From contig NC_017910.1 in the NCBI RefSeq assembly GCF_000262305.1, positions 1,178,001 through 1,242,000 on the forward strand: 64,000 nucleotides of DNA. Reading direction: 5' to 3'. Shown here piece after piece: positions 24,893-34,070 of the stretch. Each line of letters begins with the position of its first letter. The first letter of the stretch is position 1. The notes below the pieces were generated by a model, which was not told the DNA's origin, searched no databases, and saw only the letters and a list, made by a program, of their open reading frames with translations. Both the position numbers and the translations under genes were made by a program. The DNA is from Shimwellia blattae DSM 4481 = NBRC 105725 (GTDB lineage: Bacteria; Pseudomonadota; Gammaproteobacteria; Enterobacterales; Enterobacteriaceae).

Positions 24893-27220
24893 ATGAAAAT
24901 CTGTTTTCCTGCCCGCAAAGCGAATGGCGAACATTACGCGACGGTGGATGAGATAATGACGTGGCTTTTTCAGGAGCCACACGGCTCCTGGCTGGCCGGA
25001 ACGAATAATATGTGGCACGGGGGGATCCACATTACCCGTAAGAGTGCCCCCGGTTCCGTGCTGACAAACGAGACGGCAGATACTGCGGTGCCGCTTCAGT
25101 TTATGGCGGGCGGTGAGGTGGTGGCCTGGCGTATTAACCGGGACTATCTGACCGGTAAATACATTAATAACCCGCTGCAGTATTCCGGTACGTTTGTGCT
25201 GGTTAAATCCACCTGCACCCCGGATCCCGGAAAGAAGGATAACAGCCTCGATTTTTACGCGCTGTATATCGGGCTTGCTCCGCTGTCGGCCTTTCCGGAA
25301 CACCGGCTGTATCAGGTTACTGAGAAGGGGGACAGGCTGAGTCAGCGTGAATATACCGGAAAAGAAAAAGACGGAGATAAGGCTCCGGTTGCGAATAATA
25401 AGCTGAAAACGGGCGACAGGGTCATTGTGCTGCGTGAGATCACCTTCAGGCTGAAGGGGCGGGCGCAGACGTTCGGGCTTGCCCGGATGCTGAACGGTAA
25501 ATCCGAAATAACCGGCGTGGCGTTCTGGGTGTCGCTTGACCCGCAATATATGACACCTGCCGGTAAACAGAGGGCGCACCTGCCGGCCTGGATGCAGCAG
25601 GCTGTTACGCAGGGGGTTTTTGATACCGTTGCCAGACCTGCCGCTACATTCGAGGTTGCAGCAGGCGATGCTGTGGGTTACCTCGCGGAAGACATTGCCC
25701 CTGACGGCACGGGCGGCGTGGAGAAAAGTGCGTTCGCACATATTGAAGTGCTGAGCACCGACAGCCGGATGATCGATTTTCTGAGCAATAAGGCACAGGT
25801 GAAGAGCGGCCTGAAATACGTTCATATCCACCCGGAAAGCGCCATTTATAGCCGTTCCGGCGATACCTTCACCCGGACCCGAGGACAGGTGAAGCAAGAT
25901 ATTCACAAAATTATGCCGCAGGACAAATGCCGTCCGTTCACCGACAGCAGCGGTAAGCGCTGGTTTGATATCGGGGACGGGGCCTGGCTCAGCGAAGAGG
26001 ATGTCGATGCCGATATCGGCCAGTACGACCTGATGGATTTGGGGTTCAGTACCTTCGAGGAGTTGCCCATATCCGATATGACGAAGTCCCTGCATGGGGG
26101 GTGGATTAAGGACGGATTCACCAGAATAGCGGAGTGGGTACGGCCTGAGCGCGGTATCCGGGAAAAACGGGTCTCAGACTACTACAAAGCCCTGCTGCGG
26201 AAAATGGACAGTGATAACAGTGGTGATCTTTCCGGTGATGAGCTGCGTCATGCGGTGAATTACGAGGAGCTGGATGTCAGGGATATCGTGGCGCGAATGG
26301 TGGTCAGGCACGACAGTGAGTGGTTTGGTGGCAGCAGCCATCACCGCTGGAGAGCGTTTTTAACGCAGCTGGATCCGCTGTGTGTCAGTTACGTCAGAAA
26401 GTGGTTTGACGATATGGAATGGATGAGTCAGGTGGAGGGGTTCAGCAGCGGTGAGCCTGTCTGGCATATGCATCCGGTGGTGTTTTTGGATTCAGTTAGA
26501 AATAAATCTACTATCCATATAACTTCAAGCATGCTTTATAAAGTCTTTAATGGTTTAAAATCACCTGCAAAGTTTTCCTTTATTCAGGAGATCGCAGATG
26601 AGATTAACAATCATACAACGGAATATAAATTGGATACTGTTTTGAGAGTTAGCCATTTTTTCGCACAGATAAGGGAAGAAATGGGAAGCACAGCAAGTCC
26701 ATTTGAAGTTCTTAATTATAGCGAAGAGGGTTTAAAGGCTAATTTTAGCTATTTTAGATCTCATCCTGAAGAAGCAAAGAAATACTCATATACGAAAGTT
26801 AATGGAAAAATCACGAAACATGCAAATGAGATTGCTATTGCTGATAGAGTTTATGCTAACAGATTAGGGAATGGAAGTGTTTCGTCAGGTGATGGAAGTA
26901 CATACCGAGGTAGAGGTGGTATTCATCTTACAGGAAAAGTAAATTACCAGGGTTTTTCCGATTACTATAAAAAGAACTGGGGCACCGATGTTGATTTTAT
27001 AAACAATCCATCAATGCTTGAGAAAGGGACCTATTGCGTACGCTCTGCTGTTTACTTCTGGCTCCGTGAAAAACTTTATGAACTTGCTGATCAGGGTGAT
27101 ACGGGAGCAGTAGTAGATAAAATCACGGCAAAAGTAAATCTTTATACAACTAGCTATGAAAAACGACGCGGACATTTTGAAAAAATCAAATCAACTAACG
27201 TCTTTGCTGATGCGTTTTAA
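24893..27220 (+). CDS. T6SS effector 3: EF-hand carrier domain with GH19-like hydrolase
   Basis: A 775-residue protein. Residues 1-532 are the shared carrier (variant start HYATVDEIMTWLF). The C-terminal ~240 residues carry HFFAQIREEMGS, then YRGRGGIHLTGKVNYQ and the CVRSAVYFWL region, the arrangement of GH19 chitinase/endolysin domains, which in T6SS and phages cut peptidoglycan. The likely catalytic glutamate lies in REEMG. It follows a vgrG1 remnant rather than a full vgrG, so delivery would depend on VgrG1 upstream. The carrier is GC-rich and the toxin AT-rich, with a sharp boundary near 26490. Confidence 0.83.
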   Translation: MKICFPARKANGEHYATVDEIMTWLFQEPHGSWLAGTNNMWHGGIHITRKSAPGSVLTNETADTAVPLQFMAGGEVVAWRINRDYLTGKYINNPLQYSGTFVLVKSTCTPDPGKKDNSLDFYALYIGLAPLSAFPEHRLYQVTEKGDRLSQREYTGKEKDGDKAPVANNKLKTGDRVIVLREITFRLKGRAQTFGLARMLNGKSEITGVAFWVSLDPQYMTPAGKQRAHLPAWMQQAVTQGVFDTVARPAATFEVAAGDAVGYLAEDIAPDGTGGVEKSAFAHIEVLSTDSRMIDFLSNKAQVKSGLKYVHIHPESAIYSRSGDTFTRTRGQVKQDIHKIMPQDKCRPFTDSSGKRWFDIGDGAWLSEEDVDADIGQYDLMDLGFSTFEELPISDMTKSLHGGWIKDGFTRIAEWVRPERGIREKRVSDYYKALLRKMDSDNSGDLSGDELRHAVNYEELDVRDIVARMVVRHDSEWFGGSSHHRWRAFLTQLDPLCVSYVRKWFDDMEWMSQVEGFSSGEPVWHMHPVVFLDSVRNKSTIHITSSMLYKVFNGLKSPAKFSFIQEIADEINNHTTEYKLDTVLRVSHFFAQIREEMGSTASPFEVLNYSEEGLKANFSYFRSHPEEAKKYSYTKVNGKITKHANEIAIADRVYANRLGNGSVSSGDGSTYRGRGGIHLTGKVNYQGFSDYYKKNWGTDVDFINNPSMLEKGTYCVRSAVYFWLREKLYELADQGDTGAVVDKITAKVNLYTTSYEKRRGHFEKIKSTNVFADAF

Positions 27221-27244
27221 TTGATTCAAAATCGAGGTGGAACG

Positions 27245-27994
27245 ATGACTGAAATTAAAGTTGCTTTTTGTTTATTTACACTATTCCTGAGTGCTTCAAT
27301 TCAAGCTGCATACATGCCATATGTCGTAAGAAATTATGAAGGTTATATCGGGGAATATCCCGTGCATTTGTCTCTTCAGTTTTATGACTTTGGGGGGGAA
27401 GTAAATGTAGAGGGGAGCTACTATTACGATAATCACAGGTCACTCATTCCTCTATATGGCGTAAACGAATCAAGTTCAATTATATTATGTGAGGCTGTCA
27501 GCGATGAAAGTTTCGAAAAATATATTGTTCAAGGAGAGGGGGTTGATGTTTCAAAATGCCCTTTCAATCTAACACGGAACTCAACTGGTTTTCTTGGTGA
27601 GTGGCGTAATGAACGGTTAGCTTTAAAAGTAGATTTAAAGGAGACGGTTCAAGTTAGTGATGGTGTTATAAATGGAAGTGCTAAGGTATTGGATATTCCA
27701 TTTTGGGGGCAGACTAAACAACATGGTTTCATTGGTCTTTATGAAGCGAGTGCTGATGGTATTGTAATTAACAAAGTAAATGTTATTGATAAGAAAAGTG
27801 GTAAGTTAATACAGGTCATCAACCCGCAGATGAATGGTTGTGAATTTGGTTCGTATATGACATCTATCTTTCAAAATATAGAAAGCGATGGCTCTCAAAT
27901 TCGATTGAATTGTTACAGTACTGGGCCTGATGTGAGTGTTAATTATAAACTCAATACGCAGACCTCACGTTACGATGTTGTTACTGAGCGATAA
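27245..27994 (+). CDS. Probable exported immunity protein for the GH19-like effector 3
   Basis: A 249-residue protein with a signal peptide (VAFCLFTLFLSASIQA). The mature region (YEGYIGEYPVHLSLQF ... FLGEWRNERLALKVDL) resembles the start of the protein at 33075 (YSGTIGKSNITMSLTV ... YQGQWCEKKCLPVTLL). They may be one immunity family with diverged halves. It starts 24 bp after effector 3, behind GAGGTGG; an upstream in-frame start at 27221 is less likely. Confidence 0.72.
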   Translation: MTEIKVAFCLFTLFLSASIQAAYMPYVVRNYEGYIGEYPVHLSLQFYDFGGEVNVEGSYYYDNHRSLIPLYGVNESSSIILCEAVSDESFEKYIVQGEGVDVSKCPFNLTRNSTGFLGEWRNERLALKVDLKETVQVSDGVINGSAKVLDIPFWGQTKQHGFIGLYEASADGIVINKVNVIDKKSGKLIQVINPQMNGCEFGSYMTSIFQNIESDGSQIRLNCYSTGPDVSVNYKLNTQTSRYDVVTER

Positions 27995-28046
27995 AGGTAA
28001 GTCGTCAATTTTTGATGGCAATGGCAATTTTTTATAGAGGTTGTAG

Positions 28047-28118
28047 ATGCTAAGAAAAATGGCATGTGTATTCTTTCTGTTATTTTTTTTCTGGACATTC
28101 CTTTGCGAAAGGTTTTGA
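28047..28118 (+). pseudogene. Signal-peptide stub of a lost immunity gene
   Basis: A 23-residue ORF (MLRKMACVFFLLFFFWTFLC) reads as a signal peptide and stops at a TGA where a toxin-tail remnant begins in the same frame. A body is absent. It marks a recombination junction that replaced the rest of the immunity gene. Confidence 0.45.
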
Positions 28119-28469
28119 TTGCAATTTGATAAATTGGTTGCGCATACACTCTCTGAAACCAATGTTGATATACGCTATCACTCTCATACTTTAAATGATG
28201 TTGTATGGTCAACAGCTGTTCAACATGACCATTTAAATAATATGGTTATTAATGCTATAAAAACTGTTGGTGGTGATGTTTCAGAATCTAAGGAATATGA
28301 TCGCAAATTAATTACTGCTATCTATGATGGGCGAGGACGGAAAAATGATGATGGTAATCTGACATATTTGTCAAAAAACTCAAAAAAGGTACAGGATGGT
28401 GTCAGCGGTCGTTTCATTAGTGAGAAAAAAGAGGCACTAGGGAGATTAAAAGATGAGAGTGATTACTAG
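28119..28469 (+). pseudogene. Orphan toxin tail of unidentified class
   Basis: About 116 residues without a proper start: NDVVWSTAVQHDHLNN, then DRKLITAIYDGRGRKN and GRFISEKKEALGRLKDE. The DVVWS-AVQ motif recurs in the tail at 33998 (DVVWSIAVQYG), so two versions of this toxin existed here. I do not recognise the family with confidence; a cell-wall hydrolase is likely from context. It overlaps the next ATG. Confidence 0.5.
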
Positions 28470-29241
28470 TATATTGGTGCTGTTGTTTTCGTTGAACACA
28501 AATGCAAACGTGAAGATCTATGAAAATGATACTTCAATTTTAGGTTTAGAACAGACAGGGGATAGAACAAAAATTTCTTCTACTCTGTATGGGGGAAGCG
28601 ATCAATCAGGTGAATCATCTCCAGCTAATTGTGTAGTAAAATATATATTAGAAGATGAAGGTGTGAATTTTAAAGGCAGGTTAATTCCATTTTCAACTGA
28701 TGGTATGAGTTATTCAGTCGATAATAAAATAATGGCATCATTTGAACCAGTGGGAAATGTAATGACTTATGTTTCAGATAGGCCACTGGATGTATGTCCA
28801 ATGGCGACTGATTTTGTAGGGGATTATGACTTAGTAAGTGATAAAACAGCTAAGTATAAATCTTATTTTGATATTTTAATTAAGCTCAATTATACAAATG
28901 CACTAAAGGTTTTTCGTTTAAGGGGTGTTTCTTCTGCTATTGACCTTATTGAACCTTATGTACAGCAGTCTATTCATAATGATTATTATTACGCAGATGT
29001 TTTTAATGATTACGGATTTTTATTGCAGCAGGCTGGTAGAAATGTAGATGCAGTGACTGTTCTAAATATTGTAGTGAAGAATACACCGAAACGCGCGGTC
29101 GCCTATCTTAATATTGCTGATGCATATTGGGCATCAGGAGATGTAACCAAGTCTTCGCAAAACTACAAAGAATATATTAAGTTAATGAAAATTTCTCACA
29201 ACAATAAAATACCTAAAAGAGCTATTGATAGAAGTAAGTGA
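28453..29241 (+). CDS. Probable exported immunity protein with TPR-like repeats
   Basis: A 262-residue protein with a signal peptide (RVITSILVLLFSLNTNA), a beta-rich N-terminal half and a C-terminal helical part with TPR-like units (VFNDYGFLLQQAGRNVDAV; AVAYLNIADAYWASGDVTKS). It overlaps the preceding toxin tail. A ~95-bp piece of a diverged copy lies at 34509-34604, so a relative once existed at the far end of the array. Confidence 0.68.
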   Translation: MRVITSILVLLFSLNTNANVKIYENDTSILGLEQTGDRTKISSTLYGGSDQSGESSPANCVVKYILEDEGVNFKGRLIPFSTDGMSYSVDNKIMASFEPVGNVMTYVSDRPLDVCPMATDFVGDYDLVSDKTAKYKSYFDILIKLNYTNALKVFRLRGVSSAIDLIEPYVQQSIHNDYYYADVFNDYGFLLQQAGRNVDAVTVLNIVVKNTPKRAVAYLNIADAYWASGDVTKSSQNYKEYIKLMKISHNNKIPKRAIDRSK

Positions 29242-29388
29242 AGATTGTTTTTAGGTGTTGTAAATCAATAAGATATGATAGGTTGATGAGGTGATAATAG
29301 AGATGCTGTTGTCGGTGACGGTCCTCGCTATAAAAAATGGGACACTGATTCAGTTAACATAGTTTGACGTTTCTCCAGTTACTCTGTC

Positions 29389-29640
29389 GTGGATTGTGTT
29401 GCTAATTCTGAGTCGGTTTCATCGGTGATGAGTTATGCAATTAAAGCATCTTGTTGGTTTTGGCGTAATAATGGTGGTATTAACAAAAAGTATGGTGCTA
29501 AAGGAGATATTAATATTTTAATTGATAATGAGAAAAATAATATTGAATTAATTACTCTTGCTGTCAATGGTGGTCGAAATGGCTTAGCGGAAAGACAGCA
29601 GTATTTCGATGCAATTAAAAAAGAATGGGGGTTGGAATAA
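29389..29640 (+). pseudogene. Orphan toxin tail, GH19-like
   Basis: The last ~80 residues of a GH19-type domain (SCWFWRNNGGINKKYG, then ITLAVNGGRNGLAERQQYFDAI), lacking carrier and catalytic core. The preceding 29242-29388 bases hold only short scraps. The stop overlaps the next gene's ATG (TAATG), preserving the toxin-immunity junction. Confidence 0.68.
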
Positions 29641-30356
29641 TGGCAAGTAAAAAAATAACAATACTTCTCATGCTAAGTTTAATCGGTATCAGTATAGATA
29701 GTTATGCATCTGATTGCACTGTCAGTATATGTGATGGGATGAAGTTGCCTGCTTCTTCTAAAATATTTATAGAAAAGGGTTATGCAGACATTGAAGTTAA
29801 AATATTAAATAATAAAAAATATGTTTTTCTTAGTAGTGAAGGAGATATTAATAAATGCTCAGTTATTTTTAATGTTCAAAATAATAAAATAGAAAGCCCT
29901 CCTGTTGCTGGTGAAGATGGGAAGTTGTGCAATGTGTCAGCTATAAATAACTATGTTGTAAGTTCCTATCGAGATCAAGGGATATGGATTAATGATGTTT
30001 ATAAGGTTTTATCAGGGAAACCATGGACTCTACTTTTTTCTGATTTTTGCGCTGACTGTCAGCAGGTAAAGCGGGTTTATTATAAAAACGGTATACGAAG
30101 TTTTCAGGAGTTGATGTCAGAAGGTGATGATTACTCAGCCAGGAGACCTTTGAATGGTATTGTGTTGGTTAAGAAAGTTTTTTTGTATTCACGACCTGAT
30201 GAGCAATCGAAAACAAAGGAATATTTAGTAAAGGGTGATTTATTTAATCTTTCTGATATGTCCGATAATGGTTTTTTTTATCAAATTGAATATACAGCAT
30301 CATCTGGGGAAAAAGTATCGTATTGGATCAGGTCCGACGATTTTGAATTGAATTGA
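29640..30356 (+). CDS. Probable immunity protein with C-terminal SH3-like domain
   Basis: A 238-residue exported protein: signal peptide (KKITILLMLSLIGISIDSYA), a cysteine-containing middle (SDCTVSICDG; DFCADCQQ) and an SH3-like C-terminus (KVFLYSRPDEQSKTKEYLVKGD). It is related to the proteins at 21790 and 17042/18536, although the upstream toxin tail is GH19-like. Its last codons and stop are formed by a GAATT repeat tract, so its length depends on repeat number. Confidence 0.72.
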   Translation: MASKKITILLMLSLIGISIDSYASDCTVSICDGMKLPASSKIFIEKGYADIEVKILNNKKYVFLSSEGDINKCSVIFNVQNNKIESPPVAGEDGKLCNVSAINNYVVSSYRDQGIWINDVYKVLSGKPWTLLFSDFCADCQQVKRVYYKNGIRSFQELMSEGDDYSARRPLNGIVLVKKVFLYSRPDEQSKTKEYLVKGDLFNLSDMSDNGFFYQIEYTASSGEKVSYWIRSDDFELN

Positions 30357-30378
30357 ATTGAATTGAATTGAATTGAAT
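30345..30378. repeat. Pentanucleotide tandem repeat, 6 x GAATT plus GAAT
   Basis: Six perfect GAATT units followed by GAAT span the stop codon of the immunity gene at 29640 and end ~34 bp before the shared carrier sequence resumes at 30412. A 5-base unit shifts frame with each copy change. Confidence 0.95.
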
Positions 30379-30411
30379 ATATATGAAAGGATAATAGTAC
30401 TTATTGTAGAC

Positions 30412-31839
30412 GCTATTTATAGCCGTTCCGGCGATACCTTCACCCGGACCCGAGGACAGGTGAAGCAAGATATTCACAAAATTATGCCGCAGGACAAATG
30501 CCGTCCGTTCACCGACAGCAGCGGTAAGCGCTGGTTTGATATCGGGGACGGGGCCTGGCTCAGCGAAGAGGATGTCGACGCAGATATCGGCCAGTATGAC
30601 CTGATGGATTTGGGGTTCAGTACCTTCGAGGAGCGGCCCATATTCGATATGACGAAGTCCCTGCATGGAGGGTGGATTAAGGACGGATTCACCAGAATAG
30701 CGGAGTGGGTACGGCCTGAGCGCGGTATCCGGGAAAAACGGGTCTCAGACTACTACAAAGCCCTGCTGCAGAAAATGGACAGTAATAACAGTGGCGATCT
30801 TTCCGGTGATGAGCTGCGTCATGCGGTGAATTACGAGGAGCTGGATGTCAGGGATATCGTGGCGCGAATGGTGGTCAGGCACGACAGTGAGTGGTTTGGT
30901 GGCAGCAGCCACCACCGCTGGAGAGCGTTTCTAACGCAGCTGGATCCGCTGTGTGTCAGTTATGTCAGAAAGTGGTTTGACGATATGGAATGGATGAGCC
31001 AGGTGGAGGGATTCAGCCGCGGTGAGCCTGTCTGGCATATGCATCCGGTGGTGTTTTTGGATTCGATAAATGATAAAACATTTTGTGCATGTAATCGCAA
31101 TATAACAATTGATGAGTTGTGTCTGATAGCTCCAAAAGCTAAAAAAGAACTACTAGAGCAGTATATTTCAGCATTTAACGATGGTTTTGGAGAATTTCAA
31201 ATAACAACTTGCCGAGAAAAAGCTCACTTTTTGGCCCAATGTTGCCATGAAAGTGGCGGGCTGCAGTTAACAAAAGAAATTGGAGGTGCGTATAAAAATT
31301 ATGCCCCATGGTTTGGACGTGGTTTAATCCAACTTACATGGCAAGATGTATATGTGCGATATGGTGAGTATGTTGGGGAGGATTTTATATCTAACGATGC
31401 GGCTAGAAATAAAGTGGCAGAGTATCCACATTGTGTCAAATCAGCGTTTTGGTTTTATTGTATAAATAAAAAAATATCAAAGTATGCGAAGCTTGATGAT
31501 TTTAATATGGTTACTGCATTGATTAACGGTGGGTTTAACGGATACATAGAACGGCTTAAATATTTCAAAAATGCTGTCGGTGTTTTAAACGCAGAACATT
31601 TATCATCAAAGATGATAGATAGTGTATTTTTGTTTGAAGATAGTGAAATATATAACTATCGAGTATATGCTTACAGTTGGGGGCGTTATCATGATCCTCT
31701 TCAGGTTAGACTTGTTGGGACTGATAAAAATAAATCAGAAGCACTTAAAGCCTATCAAAGGGCATTGACCTTATATCAGAATAAAAATGATATGCGAAAA
31801 GTTAATGCTATTAATGAAAAACTTGATGCATTGCGCTAG
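30412..31839 (+). pseudogene. T6SS effector 4: 5'-truncated carrier with intact GH19-like domain
   Basis: Homology to the carrier resumes abruptly at carrier residue ~316 (AIYSRSGDTF) and continues through the EF-hand (DSNNSGDLSGDE, with N at the third position) to ~532. An AT-rich GH19-like domain follows: HFLAQCCHESGG, FGRGLIQLTWQ, LINGGFNGYIER. The first ~315 residues, including the LytM-like part, are missing. The frame is open from a TTG at 30373 or an in-frame ATG none of which looks natural. A short product could form, but delivery is doubtful. Confidence 0.75.
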
Positions 31840-31869
31840 TTTCATTCAATTATTCGAGATTTAGTCATT

Positions 31870-32622
31870 ATGAAAAAAATCATACTAGCAATATCTATAT
31901 TTTTTACCTCCTATATTTTAGCATCTGATATAAAACCTGTTCCGTTTGTCGGGGTTAAAAGTGAGAGCGCAGAGTATTCTGCTATTTGCAATTATGTCAA
32001 AAAATATTGTGGTAAAAATAATCATGATAAAATATGGAAGAAGAAAAATAACCCAGATGAGATTTTCATAGTTACATCATCACGGATTCTGGTGAGAATC
32101 AAAAGTGGCGCAGGGTATTCAGTATCTCAAGTGTGGGATTTTAGTGACTATACTATGAAAGATAGTCTTGATGATGATGGGGAAGATTTATCAGATAGCG
32201 GTATTAATATTTTTCCCGCCTTATACCCATTGAGTGAAACTAAAAATGCAGTTGCGCTGGTTCAGAAATGGTCTACTTCTTACTCGGGAGGGGGTAAGGA
32301 GATGGACCTTGCTGATTTTATCATGCTAAATGAGGATGGAACATACAAGACTGTATTTTCTAAAATACCATTTTATAGCAGGGAACGGATAAAAGCATGT
32401 TTTTCTGATTCTGATTATGCCAAAAAATTACATTGCTATGATGAGAGTTGGAGTATTTTGGATATATCAATTATTGATAATGGCTCTGAGTTCTATTCAT
32501 GGGAACTGATCACAACATCGTATAACTGGCCTGCGTTTGTAGATAAATCGAAAATGAAAAAAGACATCGATAAAAAGTTATTGTATCCCTTCAAAATGCT
32601 GGAAAATGCTTCGATAGGGTGA
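31870..32622 (+). CDS. Probable exported immunity protein for the GH19-like effector 4
   Basis: A 250-residue protein with a signal peptide (KKIILAISIFFTSYILA) and an acidic mature part (SLDDDGEDLSDSG; two cysteines at AICNYVKKYCG). The family is not recognised. It starts 30 bp after effector 4 and ends 28 bp before the next carrier copy. Confidence 0.68.
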   Translation: MKKIILAISIFFTSYILASDIKPVPFVGVKSESAEYSAICNYVKKYCGKNNHDKIWKKKNNPDEIFIVTSSRILVRIKSGAGYSVSQVWDFSDYTMKDSLDDDGEDLSDSGINIFPALYPLSETKNAVALVQKWSTSYSGGGKEMDLADFIMLNEDGTYKTVFSKIPFYSRERIKACFSDSDYAKKLHCYDESWSILDISIIDNGSEFYSWELITTSYNWPAFVDKSKMKKDIDKKLLYPFKMLENASIG

Positions 32623-32650
32623 TTCCTTCTTCACGTTAAGGATAACCGTA

Positions 32651-33069
32651 ATGAAAATTTGTTTTCCTGCCCGCAAAGCGAATGGTGAACAATACGCCAC
32701 CCTGGATGAAATGATGCAGCCGCTCTGTCAGGAGCCACACGGCTCCTGGCTGGCCGGAACGAATAATATGTGGCACGGGGGGATCCACATTACCCGTAAG
32801 AGCGCCCCTGGCTCTGTGCTGACAAACGAGACGGCAGATTCTGCGGTGCCGCTTCAGTTTATGGCGGGCGGTGAGGTGGTGGCCTGGCGTATTAACCGGG
32901 ACTATCTGACCGGTTAATACATTAATAACCCGCTGCAGTATTCCGGTACGTTTGTGCTGGTTAAATCCACCTGTACCCCGGATCCCGGAAAGAAGGATAA
33001 CAGCCTCGAGTTTTGGATGATCGGATGGCAAAACCATTAATAGCTAAAAAAGCATTTGGTCTGGAGTGA
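32651..33069 (+). pseudogene. T6SS effector 5 remnant: carrier start with nonsense mutation, then toxin tail
   Basis: The first 88 codons match the carrier; then one A-to-T change turns GGT AAA TAC into GGT TAA TAC (stop at 32915-32917). Carrier homology continues to 33010 (AACAGCCTCGAG) and ends there. A short toxin tail (LDDRMAKPLIAKKAFGLE) then ends in TGA at 33067-33069, overlapping the next gene. About 440 carrier residues and the toxin core are gone. Confidence 0.85.
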
Positions 33070-33074
33070 TTATA

Positions 33075-33896
33075 GTGGGTAAAATACTACTACTGTCTTT
33101 TTGTGTGTTTCCATTTTTTTGCAATGCTTCCGAGGAGGTGAATGCTGAGTATACTATAACCTCCTTATATAGTGGCACGATAGGAAAAAGCAATATCACA
33201 ATGAGTCTTACCGTTTCTGACGGGGTGATTTTTGGCGTTTATATATATAAAAAATTCAAAAGAAATATTTTTTTAAACGGAGCATTCTCGACAGATTCGG
33301 TTGTATTGAATGAAAATGTAGGCGGTAGTACTGCTGTGATGACTCTTAAACCTACAATGGATGGATATCAAGGTCAGTGGTGTGAGAAAAAATGTCTCCC
33401 TGTAACTCTGTTAAAGCATGATACCTTTAAAGATGGCCAGCTGGATAATGTAAAAATATCTGATTCTGAGCATGGCGATTACGAGTTAAAGATAACGTTT
33501 GAAGGAAATTTTGAAAATATATTATTATTGGATTCAATTGATACTCCGACTGTCGATTTTATAGATATTAATGGCGATGGTTTTTATGATGTAATTGTTC
33601 GGACTGACCATCGACCAAATAATGGAAGCCAAAGTGTATATATTTCAACTGATCAAGGCTTTGTGGAACAGAAGGAGTTAAGTGGTGTAAATGGAACATT
33701 AACATACAAACCACTCACTAAAAATATAGTGTTTGAATCAAAGGATGATTGTTGCGAGAAGTATAATAAGGTTGTTTATTCATTCAATAAAGGCAAACTG
33801 ATTAAAATCAATGATATGTATTTTGATTATACAAGTGAGAAAGGATATTCTGAAAATGGTAATGAAGTTTCAAAAGCAATATTCGAATCTTATTGA
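33075..33896 (+). CDS. Probable exported immunity protein, related to the one at 27245
   Basis: A 273-residue protein with a signal peptide (GKILLLSFCVFPFFCNA), an N-terminal half resembling the 27245 protein, and a C-terminal half with an FG-GAP/Ca-binding-like DINGDGFYDVIVRTD stretch. Both candidate starts are GTG (33066 or 33075); the second puts the signal peptide at the very N-terminus. It follows the toxin tail of effector 5 directly. Confidence 0.65.
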   Translation: MGKILLLSFCVFPFFCNASEEVNAEYTITSLYSGTIGKSNITMSLTVSDGVIFGVYIYKKFKRNIFLNGAFSTDSVVLNENVGGSTAVMTLKPTMDGYQGQWCEKKCLPVTLLKHDTFKDGQLDNVKISDSEHGDYELKITFEGNFENILLLDSIDTPTVDFIDINGDGFYDVIVRTDHRPNNGSQSVYISTDQGFVEQKELSGVNGTLTYKPLTKNIVFESKDDCCEKYNKVVYSFNKGKLIKINDMYFDYTSEKGYSENGNEVSKAIFESY

Positions 33897-33924
33897 TTTT
33901 AAATGGTATAAAGAACATATATTC

Positions 33925-33997
33925 AAGGAATAATCCGGCTTGGTGATAAAGCTATCCATGGTGGTGAAGTACTGTCCTGTTCAACAACTATGTTTTT
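33925..33997 (+). pseudogene. PAAR gene start, remnant
   Basis: A diverged copy of the first ~24 codons of the PAAR gene at 35716 (GIIRLGDKAIHGGEVLSCSTTMF). It is then replaced by a toxin tail. It indicates that a previous cassette block ended in PAAR here before the next block was added. Confidence 0.8.
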
Positions 33998-34070
33998 ACA
34001 TGATGTTGTATGGTCAATAGCCGTTCAATATGGCCCTTCAAATGATGATTGCCTAAAGGTGAATGTATGA
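33998..34070 (+). pseudogene. Orphan toxin tail, same class as 28119
   Basis: HDVVWSIAVQYGPSNDDCL ends in a TGA overlapping the next ATG (ATGA). It resembles NDVVWSTAVQH in the 28119 tail. Only ~23 residues remain. Confidence 0.55.
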
